Positions 1 through 5,143 are shown, counted from the first letter of the stretch. The stretch: DNA of 5,143 bases from BOG-1112 sp964635325 (GCA_964635325.1 CAZWOL010000108.1:1-5143), one strand, 5' to 3'. A program made the numbers and translations. Notes: a model not told the origin generated them from the sequence alone.

Positions 1-21
1 TCTAAGAAATAATGCGCGCGA

Positions 22-231
22 TCAAGTTTTTAAGAAACTAGGTACAGGCCCTAGTCGATCATTTCCAAATAACTCGAGTCCACGCCAACTTTCAATTCCA
101 GCAATCGCACCGGTAAGTGCTAAAAATATAATCTCACCGATCGGATATATTTTATGGCGGTCCACTCGCGGATCTTCTATATCGGAAAATACCTCACTCA
201 GATCCTCTTTAATCAGCGCTCCACCTGACAT
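22..231 (-). pseudogene. ISAs1-family transposase, N-terminal fragment (broken)
   Basis: The frame reads 69 residues on the minus strand. Residues 9 to about 57 carry the N-terminal signature of ISAs1/H-repeat transposases (the DDE_Tnp_1-associated domain). This includes an F-S-D-I-E-D-P-R segment, a basic stretch (RHK), a hydrophobic helix with AxTGAIAGIESW, and an E-x-FGNDRL segment. Intact family members are roughly 350 to 400 residues long, with the DDE catalytic core further downstream. Here, right after D-R-L, the expected W-L-R-K-F-L and G-I-P-S-H-D-T motifs are missing, and the frame reaches a stop about nine residues later. Neither of the other two minus-strand frames restores the motif in the visible bases. 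The fragment therefore lacks all catalytic residues and cannot be an active transposase. The break could be an internal deletion, a second insertion, or an assembly join in a repeat. Family assignment is from remembered motifs; I am confident of the family and less sure of the cause of the break. Confidence 0.8.
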
Positions 232-299
232 AATCAGCCCTAAAACAGTTGTGTAACAAGCTGAGATTATGACTCATATGCTTTAAAAATGAAAGGAGC

Positions 300-322
300 G
301 GGATTTATATGAGACAGCCCTG
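300..322 (-). repeat. Probable terminal inverted repeat of the ISAs1-type element
   Basis: Read on the minus strand from 322, the sequence begins CAGGGCTGTCTCATATAAA. It lies about 70 to 90 bases upstream of the transposase start, where the left end of such an element is expected. Starting with CAG fits what I remember of ISAs1-family ends, and GGCTGTCTCA-like tips are common at IS termini. The matching opposite end is not in the window, so the boundary and any target duplication cannot be confirmed. Confidence 0.35.
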
Positions 323-328
323 CACCCA

Positions 329-357
329 TAGACTACTCTAGCAGCTGGGTGTATATT
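329..357 (+). promoter_or_regulatory. Candidate sigma70 promoter for the CDF transporter
   Basis: A TAGACT (-35-like, four of six matches to TTGACA) and a TATATT (-10-like, five of six) are separated by 17 bases. Transcription would start near 364, about 40 bases before the preferred ATG at 405. The site lies just outside the presumed IS end, so expression of the transporter would not depend on the element. No clear metal-regulator operator is visible. Confidence 0.35.
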
Positions 358-404
358 GTGTGCTGTATCAGGTGCTTGAGATCCTCACCAGTTGGAGCCT
401 AGGG

Positions 405-1325
405 ATGTCCCATAATCATGCGCATCATCATAGCCATAGTCTTAGCGGACGCAAGATGTGGCTTGTTATACTTCTGAATATCATCATCACAGTCGCACAA
501 ACGATCACAGGTTTTTCGGTAGATAGCTTATCCTTGCTGTCGGATGCCCTGCATAATTTTAGCGATGTGATTGCGCTTCTTTGTAGCTATATTGCGATTC
601 GCCTGACACAAAAAGAGAGCACGGCGAGTCGAACCTTTGGTTACAGGCGAGGTGAGATCGTCACTGCTTTTGTAAATACTGCAACACTCATGGCCATCGC
701 TGCGCTCTTGGTGAAAGAGGCTATCGAACGTCTCTTGCATCCCGTTGCGGTCTCTTCGTTGCCAGTCATCGCATTGGGCTCTTTGGGTGTCTTGGTGAAT
801 TTTTTGAGCGTATTGCTGATTCATCGTGAAGCAAAGCATAGTTTAAATGTAAGAAGTGCCTACCTACATTTGTTTAGTGATGTGCTAACGTCTGTTGCTG
901 TAATCGTAGGTGGTGCCTTGATGTATTGGACCAAACTCTATTGGATCGACAGTGCTCTCAGCATATTAATTGCATGCTATCTTGTTGTCTCATCTTGGGC
1001 TATACTAATCGATATTATGCGTATCATAATGCATTTTACTCCAAAGCATATTGACCTAAAAGTGCTCGAACGCGAGATCCTTGCCTTTCCAGGTGTTGCC
1101 AATGTGCATCACGTCCACATCTGGCAGCTAAACGATTTGGAGATACATTTTGAGGCGCATATTGATTTTAAAAAGGATCTTGCACTGAGTGAAGTATCGC
1201 AAACAATCACACAACTCAGCAAACGTCTAGAAACTCAATTTGGTATCACGCATACCGTTCTTCAGCCTGAGATCGGTGTTTTTGATTCAAAGCAGCTCAT
1301 CGTTGGTGAGTGCCATTCACATTAA
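405..1325 (+). CDS. Cation diffusion facilitator (CDF) family zinc-type metal exporter
   Basis: This is a proton-coupled exporter of divalent metal (most likely Zn2+) in the inner membrane, resembling CzcD/ZitB. The 306-residue product fits the family's usual length. A His-rich tail opens the protein (H3, H5, H7-H9, H11). About six membrane segments follow, then a soluble C-terminal domain from about residue 210 and a short His-bearing end (CHSH). The transport site is clear: H50-x3-D54 in TM2 and H155-x3-D159 in TM5, the HD/HD set associated with zinc-preferring members. I chose the ATG at 405 because GGAG lies 7 bases upstream at 394-397. The same frame can also open at a GTG at 360, but that adds 15 residues and precedes the likely transcription start. 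A TerC-family gene follows after 23 bases, probably in the same operon. The metal preference comes from family knowledge. Confidence 0.93.
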   Translation: MSHNHAHHHSHSLSGRKMWLVILLNIIITVAQTITGFSVDSLSLLSDALHNFSDVIALLCSYIAIRLTQKESTASRTFGYRRGEIVTAFVNTATLMAIAALLVKEAIERLLHPVAVSSLPVIALGSLGVLVNFLSVLLIHREAKHSLNVRSAYLHLFSDVLTSVAVIVGGALMYWTKLYWIDSALSILIACYLVVSSWAILIDIMRIIMHFTPKHIDLKVLEREILAFPGVANVHHVHIWQLNDLEIHFEAHIDFKKDLALSEVSQTITQLSKRLETQFGITHTVLQPEIGVFDSKQLIVGECHSH

Positions 1326-1348
1326 GCAAAGAAAGTATTGAATTCGTT

Positions 1349-1924
1349 ATGAGTGACATGTTTACCCTTCAAAATCTTTTGGCCTTCCTAACCCTCGCAG
1401 GTTTGGAGATCGTTCTTGGGATCGATAATATCGTTTTTATTGCGATCACGACGGATCGTCTTCCTAATGCACAAAAACCCTTTGCCCGCAAAGCTGGGCT
1501 CATGCTTGCTATGCTTGAGCGCATACTTCTTATTTCGTTTATGAGCTGGGTTGTCAAACTCACCGAGCCATTGTTTTCGGTGCTCGGTCGCCCCATATCG
1601 GGACGTGATTTGATCTTGATCGGAGGAGGGCTCTTTTTGCTGACGAAGAGCACCCTTGAAATCCACGAAATGAGTCGTGAAGCTAGAGAGGACAAGAAAT
1701 CGGAGTCNNNNNNNNNNNNNNNNNNNNNNNNNNNNNNNNNNNNNNNNNNNNNNNNNNNNNNNNNNNNNNNNNNNNNNNNNNNNNNNNNNNNNNNNNNNNN
1801 NNNNNNNGGGGTATTTTTGATTGCTGAAGGTATGGGCCACCATATCGAAAAGGGCTACCTCTATTTTGCGATCTGTTTCTCCGTAGGTGTCGAAGCCCTC
1901 AACTTCCGTCTTCGACAACACTAA
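1349..1924 (+). CDS. TerC-family integral membrane protein (interrupted by assembly gap)
   Basis: The N-terminal 119 residues and C-terminal 38 residues are visible. The signature L-E-I-V-L-G-I-D-N-I-V-F (E20, D26, N27) lies in TM1. It is followed by helices near residues 51-71 and 84-100 with the RDLILIGGGLFLL motif, a charged cytoplasmic stretch (EIHEMSREARE), and the closing K-G-Y-L-Y-F-A and V-E-A-L-N-F-R motifs. TerC-family proteins (YgdQ-like) are inner-membrane proteins tied to tellurite resistance and to Mn2+ export or metal supply to exported enzymes. The central block with the second acidic motif (F-S-L-D-S type) lies inside the N run. Members are about 230-250 residues, so roughly 75-90 residues should be missing rather than the 34 implied. 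The ends remain in frame across 100 N. ATG 1349 has only a weak purine-rich upstream region (1330-1336). An in-frame start at 1310 would overlap the CDF gene and is less likely; ATG 1358 is another option. Confidence 0.9.
   Translation: MSDMFTLQNLLAFLTLAGLEIVLGIDNIVFIAITTDRLPNAQKPFARKAGLMLAMLERILLISFMSWVVKLTEPLFSVLGRPISGRDLILIGGGLFLLTKSTLEIHEMSREAREDKKSEXXXXXXXXXXXXXXXXXXXXXXXXXXXXXXXXXXGVFLIAEGMGHHIEKGYLYFAICFSVGVEALNFRLRQH
1708..1807. other. Assembly gap of 100 N
   Basis: Exactly 100 undetermined bases lie inside the TerC-family gene. Runs of 100 N are commonly placeholders of unknown length. Family length suggests that the true missing sequence is nearer 230-270 bases. Confidence 0.97.
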
Positions 1925-1954
1925 GAATTTTGTCCTTCCAGTAAAGTTCGCTGC

Positions 1955-1969
1955 AAGGATCGCCTCCTT
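1955..1969 (+). other. Small stem-loop after the TerC-family gene, not a clear terminator
   Basis: AAGGA (1955-1959) and TCCTT (1965-1969) form a perfect 5-bp stem with a 5-base loop, 30 bases after the TerC stop. No T-run follows, so it does not look like a standard intrinsic terminator. It could slow or protect transcript ends, or be chance. Confidence 0.25.
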
Positions 1970-1995
1970 AGCCCTTTCGCAAGTTCTAAACGCAC

Positions 1996-2024
1996 GTGAC
2001 ACCCTCCTTACCATGCTTTAGAAT
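1996..2024 (+). promoter_or_regulatory. Strong candidate sigma70 promoter for the exported-protein gene cluster
   Basis: GTGACA at 1996-2001 (five of six matches to TTGACA) and TAGAAT at 2019-2024 (five of six matches to TATAAT) are separated by the ideal 17 bases. The predicted transcription start near 2031 leaves a leader of about 20 bases before the ATG at 2051. This is the best promoter in the window. It argues that the four genes from 2051 onward form their own unit instead of reading on from the metal-transport pair. Confidence 0.6.
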
Positions 2025-2050
2025 AATCTTAGCATCGTCATAAAATCCTG

Positions 2051-2596
2051 ATGGAGGCGTCTACGTTCCTAAAACGAACTCTAGCTTTGCTTCTTTTAGT
2101 CTTCACTCCTTTTGCGCAAGCTCGCGACGAAGGTTTGGAAATCCAATTTGGTATGGCTGCACTCGAAGAGGGGGATGATCGCTACCGAGCAGGGGGTCTG
2201 CTTCATGTCGCATGGAATCCTTATGCAGCTCGCTATTACTTTTTCGAATACGACTTCGGGCCAGTTGCAAATGGATTGCACCTGCTGGAACTCACACGTT
2301 CATTTGTGCTTCCTGGCTTTCAGGCACTGTTCGGTCGTGTTGGTGTTGCAGCAGCTCTCGACCATACGCGTATACACTATGATTCGTCGTCAGATGCAGA
2401 TTTTAATCGCAATGAGTATGAGTGGAATGGTGGTTTGGTTTTTGGAGTCTATTGGTCTCCAGATACGCGGGGAGGGCCTCTACGCTTTCAGTTTGCTTGG
2501 GATTCTGCTGTTTTTCCAGCTGGTGTGAACGGAGGCATTTTGCTAGCAACTGGGCGTAAGCATACGCTAAGTCTAAGTGCGGGGATGAGTTTGTGA
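2051..2596 (+). CDS. Exported beta-strand-rich protein of unknown function, probable small outer-membrane barrel
   Basis: I do not recognise the family. The 181-residue product opens with a Sec signal peptide: K8 and R9, then a Leu-rich core at residues 11-18, and likely cleavage after A-Q-A at 22-24. The mature part has no hydrophobic helix. It is built of alternating polar/apolar stretches rich in Tyr, Phe, Trp and Gly (for example residues 47-69, 93-110 and 126-150), as expected of antiparallel beta strands. It ends in S-L-S-A-G-M-S-L, a strand-like end without the usual terminal Phe. Residues 111-122 (DSSSDADFNRNE) have the acidic spacing of an EF-hand-type calcium loop, probably in a surface turn. 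The ATG has no good ribosome site upstream; GGAGG lies just inside the gene, with no in-frame start soon after it. The stop overlaps the next start. The barrel assignment is inference. Confidence 0.72.
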   Translation: MEASTFLKRTLALLLLVFTPFAQARDEGLEIQFGMAALEEGDDRYRAGGLLHVAWNPYAARYYFFEYDFGPVANGLHLLELTRSFVLPGFQALFGRVGVAAALDHTRIHYDSSSDADFNRNEYEWNGGLVFGVYWSPDTRGGPLRFQFAWDSAVFPAGVNGGILLATGRKHTLSLSAGMSL

Positions 2597-3051
2597 GCAA
2601 ACAAATGAGGAGTTTTGTCGCATCTCTTTTCTTCTTTTGGGGACTGATATGTGTTCCTACAGCTAACGCAGATTTCACTTTGCATCTTGGTCCTGTAGCA
2701 AGTGGGACTGGTGGGCCTAATCCGATCAGCATTCCTCCTACACAAATACTTGAATATGAATTTGTTTGGATCATTAGCAAAACACGCGAACTTTCTCTGA
2801 GCATCATCCCAGGAATTTTTTACGGTGCCAGATTTTCTATAATTGCTGGTGCCTATGTTTCGTTGGGAGGAGGGGTAGCGATTGATTCAAATGGTGTGGG
2901 TCCTGGTGTCTACAGTGCTCTTGGGTATGATGCATGTTCGGGTCGATACTGTTTTAATGTCGAATATAAAAAAGCGTTGGGTATTACGCAGCAAACGATT
3001 ATCGCACCCTATGCGATTCGTATCGGAATGACATGGAAGACCGCTTCTTAG
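2593..3051 (+). CDS. Exported glycine-rich beta-strand protein of unknown function
   Basis: I do not recognise the family. The 152-residue product starts at GTG in a GTGA overlap with the preceding stop, with GGGGA at 2581-2585 placed 7 bases upstream. An ATG four codons later (2605) is the alternative. A signal peptide is clear: K3 and R6, a very aromatic core (residues 8-19), and cleavage after A-N-A at 24-26, leaving a mature start of D-F-T-L-H-L. The rest reads as repeated Gly-turn hairpins (residues 67-92 and 102-148) with alternating hydrophobic residues, ending in R-I-G-M-T-W-K. C115 and C120 bracket a short turn and could form a disulfide after export. The overlap implies translational coupling, so the two proteins are probably made in similar amounts. 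A small outer-membrane barrel or periplasmic beta-protein fits; the function is unknown. Confidence 0.72.
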   Translation: MSKQMRSFVASLFFFWGLICVPTANADFTLHLGPVASGTGGPNPISIPPTQILEYEFVWIISKTRELSLSIIPGIFYGARFSIIAGAYVSLGGGVAIDSNGVGPGVYSALGYDACSGRYCFNVEYKKALGITQQTIIAPYAIRIGMTWKTAS

Positions 3052-3095
3052 TAGACTCTCAAAAAAACTCTGCTAGTTAGAGAATTCGCTTTTAG

Positions 3096-3100
3096 AGGAG
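3096..3100 (+). promoter_or_regulatory. Ribosome binding site that fixes a GTG start
   Basis: AGGAG lies 5 bases before the GTG at 3106 and supports that codon as the phosphatase start. The signal peptide begins immediately after it. The 54 bases between the two genes hold no convincing promoter or terminator. Confidence 0.7.
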
Positions 3101-3105
3101 TTGTT

Positions 3106-4290
3106 GTGGGTCGGATTTTTAGATCTCTGGTTCTCATCTTTGCGTTCTCTGTGCCTGTCTATGCCGAATTTGCATCCTGTGTTCCGCCTTTAAATATTCT
3201 TCCAAATCCACTTGAACAGACTCTTCAAAATCTTCCGGTGCGCCGCTTAGAATCCTCACAATTGCATTTTGGTGTGATCGGTGATTGGGGAGGCAAAGAC
3301 TGGGGACGTCGTCAGTTTGACGTTGTTCTTCCAAAGTGGGTTCATAATCTCAATTCCACTGCAGAAAGTTCGGAATGGACTTTCGTTGTAAATGTCGGAG
3401 ATAGTTTTTACCCACATGGAATAGATTCGGTAGATTCACCAAGATGGCAAAGCGGATTTGAAAAATTATTTGTGGGCAAAGGACTCGAGAAACTCTACTT
3501 CTATTCTGTTTTGGGTAATCATGATTTCAATGCTCCTGCTCAACCACTAACTCAGATTGCGTATTCATATTCTAAAAACACACGATGGTGCATGCCGAAT
3601 TTCTATTACTCCTATCGCTACCAGCTTGCTGATTTTGGTGCAACATTCATAGCGATTGACTCCAATAGTCTCTTGCACGAATGCCGTGGAGGCTGTCAAA
3701 GCAAAACTCCAGGTACATGTGCTGCTGAGGAGCATAGGCCTAATCCGACTTGTAAGCAAAGCTTCGTTCCTAAATACAAAGAGCAGATGCACTTTTTAGA
3801 AAAAGAGATTCGCAAAGCCAAAGATCTTGGTGACTGGGTTCTGGTGTTTATGCATCATCCTATGGCTTCCATAGGGGAAAACTACGGATTTGATGTGGGG
3901 CCGGAGTGGGGTTTTGCGGTGTTGCGTGATCAGGTTGGAGGCTTGCTAAGTCATTACAATGTCGATGTGCTCTTTGCTGGTCATGAGCACTTACTCGAAT
4001 TGCTGCTTGCAAGGCCAAATCAGATGCCTATCGTCATCACTGGTTCTGCAGGATATGCAAATGGAGTACTATCGTGTCGTGTTGGTAAACAATGCGATGA
4101 CAAATTAGATTTGCAGTATGGAAACTACAAATATCAGTCAAAGTTTGCTACCCCTTTAGAAGGCTTTGCAGATATAGATTTATCCAAAAAAGAACTGACT
4201 ATCAAATTCATCGGACCTGGTACCCAAGAGCTCTATCGCTATACTCGGGTGCGATCCGATAAGAAGACTACATTGCATGAAGGCCTATGA
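3106..4290 (+). CDS. Exported purple-acid-phosphatase-like (TRAP/ACP5-type) metallophosphoesterase
   Basis: This enzyme should hydrolyse phosphate monoesters (or related phosphoesters) with a binuclear metal centre. It is closest by motif order to low-molecular-weight purple acid phosphatases such as mammalian ACP5. All ligands are visible: D60 in GDWGG, D99 and Y102 in GDSFYP, N138 in GNHD, H250 in MHHP, and H293 and H295 in GHEH. Y102 matches the tyrosinate ligand that makes the purple enzymes purple. A signal peptide covers residues 1-20, probably cut after V-Y-A, so it acts in the periplasm, at the surface or outside. C25 lies in F-A-S-C, a poor lipobox, so lipidation is a weak alternative. 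Residues 193-216 form an insertion with four Cys; all eight Cys (25, 162, 193, 197, 205, 216, 324, 330) could pair. At 394 residues it is longer than the about 300-residue mature mammalian enzyme. The last bases overlap an ATG of the next frame. The natural substrate is unknown. Confidence 0.9.
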   Translation: MGRIFRSLVLIFAFSVPVYAEFASCVPPLNILPNPLEQTLQNLPVRRLESSQLHFGVIGDWGGKDWGRRQFDVVLPKWVHNLNSTAESSEWTFVVNVGDSFYPHGIDSVDSPRWQSGFEKLFVGKGLEKLYFYSVLGNHDFNAPAQPLTQIAYSYSKNTRWCMPNFYYSYRYQLADFGATFIAIDSNSLLHECRGGCQSKTPGTCAAEEHRPNPTCKQSFVPKYKEQMHFLEKEIRKAKDLGDWVLVFMHHPMASIGENYGFDVGPEWGFAVLRDQVGGLLSHYNVDVLFAGHEHLLELLLARPNQMPIVITGSAGYANGVLSCRVGKQCDDKLDLQYGNYKYQSKFATPLEGFADIDLSKKELTIKFIGPGTQELYRYTRVRSDKKTTLHEGL

Positions 4291-4294
4291 AAGG
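4290..4294 (+). promoter_or_regulatory. Ribosome binding site that favours the start at 4302
   Basis: AAAGG lies 7 bases before the ATG at 4302. The earlier in-frame ATG at 4287 has GAAGG only 3 bases upstream, which is too close for good initiation. The ribosome finishing the phosphatase (stop at 4288-4290) would be on top of this site, so coupled re-initiation is likely. Confidence 0.55.
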
Positions 4295-4301
4295 TATCTT
4301 T

Positions 4302-4967
4302 ATGAAGGTGTCCATCTTTTTGCTCCTTCTCTTCATGCAAGCCTCTATGCTAGGTGCTGCTGATTTTAGCTTTCGATTACTGTCTGGGTACACTCCATTT
4401 GGAATACTGCGCACAGAAGAGCTAACAGCAACGCAAGTAATCCCCCTGATGGTGATGGTAGAGCTTGAGTCTCCGCAGTATCCCATCAGTGTAGAAGTGA
4501 GTGGGCACTTCACTCCTGTGTTTTTCGATTCTCATGGACTGCTCTACAGCGGGACATTCAATGCAATGGGGCTAGCATTGAACGCAAAGACATCATTCAC
4601 GCGAAGCATAGATCTGCAGATTCATGGTGAGAGCTTGCTTTTTTCTAGTTTGGCATTGAAGACGAATGTCACTTCGACCGTGAATGGTGATACATATGAA
4701 CATTCCAGTGTAACAACCTACTCAAACTCGAGTCTAAGTCCCGGTTTTCTTGCTCGTCTCGCTTTGATGTCGAATGGAAAAAATTCTGCTAATAAATATG
4801 TACGCTATGGTCTCACGGCCGATCTCTTGTTCCAGAATTTTAACAAGAAGACAAGCGAAGCTCACTCCAACCTGTCCGACGTCGAATCTGGTGAACTAAA
4901 GAGCCTCACGGGTAATTATACTTGGAGCTATGTCGGACTCAACGCAATCGTCGGATACGTATTTTGA
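4302..4967 (+). CDS. Predicted outer-membrane beta-barrel protein of unknown function
   Basis: I do not recognise the family. From the ATG at 4302 the product is 221 residues; starting at 4287 (ATGA overlap with the phosphatase stop) would add five. The signal peptide is K2, a Leu/Phe/Met core (residues 5-12) and likely cleavage around L-G-A-A at 17-20, leaving D-F-S-F-R-L. The mature chain alternates polar and apolar residues and has no Cys and no membrane helix. A Ser/Thr/Asn-rich stretch (TNVTSTVNGDTYEHSS onward) looks like a long surface loop. The protein ends V-G-L-N-A-I-V-G-Y-V-F: alternating residues with a terminal Phe, the classical C-terminal signal recognised by the BAM machinery. 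About 200 mature residues suits an 8- to 10-strand barrel. The tight spacing to the phosphatase suggests a joint role, such as surface anchoring or substrate entry, which is inference. Confidence 0.78.
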   Translation: MKVSIFLLLLFMQASMLGAADFSFRLLSGYTPFGILRTEELTATQVIPLMVMVELESPQYPISVEVSGHFTPVFFDSHGLLYSGTFNAMGLALNAKTSFTRSIDLQIHGESLLFSSLALKTNVTSTVNGDTYEHSSVTTYSNSSLSPGFLARLALMSNGKNSANKYVRYGLTADLLFQNFNKKTSEAHSNLSDVESGELKSLTGNYTWSYVGLNAIVGYVF

Positions 4968-4995
4968 AAACTTATTGATTCCTGCATTGGTCACC

Positions 4996-5042
4996 TCATC
5001 CCGAGCGTAACGAAGTGAAGCCGATGAACATAGATTGAAAAG
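4996..5042 (+). repeat. Tandem 47-bp repeat, copy 1
   Basis: First of two identical adjacent 47-base units, each starting TCATCCCGAGCGTAACG and ending GATTGAAAAG. The first 32 bases of the unit are bounded by a short inverted pair, TCATC (4996-5000) and GATGA (5023-5027). It lies 28 bases after the last gene of the cluster, outside any coding frame of note. The TCATCCCGAGCG core resembles intergenic repeats scattered in many proteobacterial genomes. Confidence 0.95.
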
Positions 5043-5089
5043 TCATCCCGAGCGTAACGAAGTGAAGCCGATGAACATAGATTGAAAAG
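5043..5089 (+). repeat. Tandem 47-bp repeat, copy 2
   Basis: Base-for-base identical to copy 1 and directly adjoining it. It is followed by TCAT (5090-5093), the first four bases of a third copy, after which the sequence diverges. Perfect identity points to a recent duplication, ongoing homogenisation, or a collapsed longer array in the assembly. Confidence 0.95.
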
Positions 5090-5098
5090 TCATATATG

Positions 5099-5115
5099 GA
5101 CCCACCTGGGTGGTC
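5099..5115. repeat. Imperfect palindrome beside the tandem repeats
   Basis: GACCCACCTGGGTGGTC carries outer arms GACC/GGTC and an alternative inner inverted pair ACCCA/TGGGT. It lies 9 bases past the second repeat. It may be the other half of the same intergenic repeat family, or the edge of another element beyond the window. No gene is visible from 4968 to 5143. Confidence 0.45.
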
Positions 5116-5143
5116 AAGCAAAAGAGTAGCGATTGACCTATGA

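Noticed and set aside
323..351. Inverted pair CACCCA (323-328) and TGGGTG (346-351) just outside the presumed IS end
   Set aside because: Six-base arms with a 17-base loop are expected by chance and no T-run follows; it is not a supported terminator or operator.
360..404. GTG at 360 as the CDF transporter start
   Set aside because: It adds 15 residues ahead of the His-rich tail typical of the family, lies at or before the predicted transcription start, and has no ribosome site; ATG 405 has GGAG 7 bases upstream.
1388..2014. Long minus-strand open frame opposite the TerC-family gene
   Set aside because: It runs through the N gap, is antisense to clear TerC motifs, and its product shows no recognisable domain.
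2112..2528. Plus-strand frame inside the first small exported protein gene
   Set aside because: It overlaps, in a different frame, a gene with a signal peptide, promoter and coupled neighbour; its product is Met/Cys/Leu-rich without pattern.
2403..2807. Minus-strand open frames opposite the two small exported genes
   Set aside because: No ribosome site, no domain, and they span the GTGA junction of two better-supported plus-strand genes.
3106..3180. Lipoprotein signal (C25 in F-A-S-C) on the phosphatase
   Set aside because: The lipobox lacks Leu/Val/Ile at -3 and is preceded by a charged residue (E21) and a good V-Y-A signal peptidase I site; kept only as a weak alternative.
4996..5093. CRISPR array
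   Set aside because: The units adjoin directly with no unique spacers between them, so this is a tandem repeat.
5096..5143. 15-codon ATG-to-TGA frame beginning M-D-P-P-G-W
   Set aside because: No ribosome site, lies within the palindromic repeat flank, and is too short to support as a gene.

Overview
The window comes from a Gram-negative bacterium of moderate G+C (mid-40s percent, judged by eye). Four predicted exported proteins follow one another. At least one ends in the C-terminal phenylalanine typical of outer-membrane beta-barrels, which implies a diderm envelope. I cannot name the genus. The sequence is a draft scaffold: a run of exactly 100 N interrupts one gene, the left edge lies in a broken insertion sequence, and the right edge lies in tandem intergenic repeats.

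Layout. (1) Positions 1-322: on the minus strand, the 5' fragment of an ISAs1-family transposase, broken after about 57 recognisable residues, with a probable terminal inverted repeat of the element near 300-322. (2) Positions 405-1924: a metal-export pair on the plus strand. It consists of a CDF (cation diffusion facilitator) zinc-type transporter with an HD/HD metal site, followed 23 bases later by a TerC-family membrane protein whose middle is lost in the assembly gap. (3) Positions 1996-2024: a good sigma70-type promoter that appears to start a second transcription unit. (4) Positions 2051-4967: four same-strand genes. Two are small exported, beta-strand-rich proteins of unknown function that overlap at GTGA. 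The third is an exported purple-acid-phosphatase-like metallophosphoesterase with every metal ligand present. The fourth is another exported barrel-like protein, tightly coupled to the phosphatase. (5) Positions 4968-5143: no gene; two identical tandem 47-bp repeats and an imperfect palindrome.

How the genes may work together. The first unit moves divalent metals out of the cytoplasm. The second appears to place a binuclear-metal phosphatase in the periplasm or at the surface, together with three uncharacterised envelope proteins. The most interesting possibility is an undescribed envelope phosphatase module: a TRAP-like (tartrate-resistant acid phosphatase) enzyme plus dedicated small barrels, next to exporters that could supply its metals. 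That link rests on gene order and predicted export only, and is inference.
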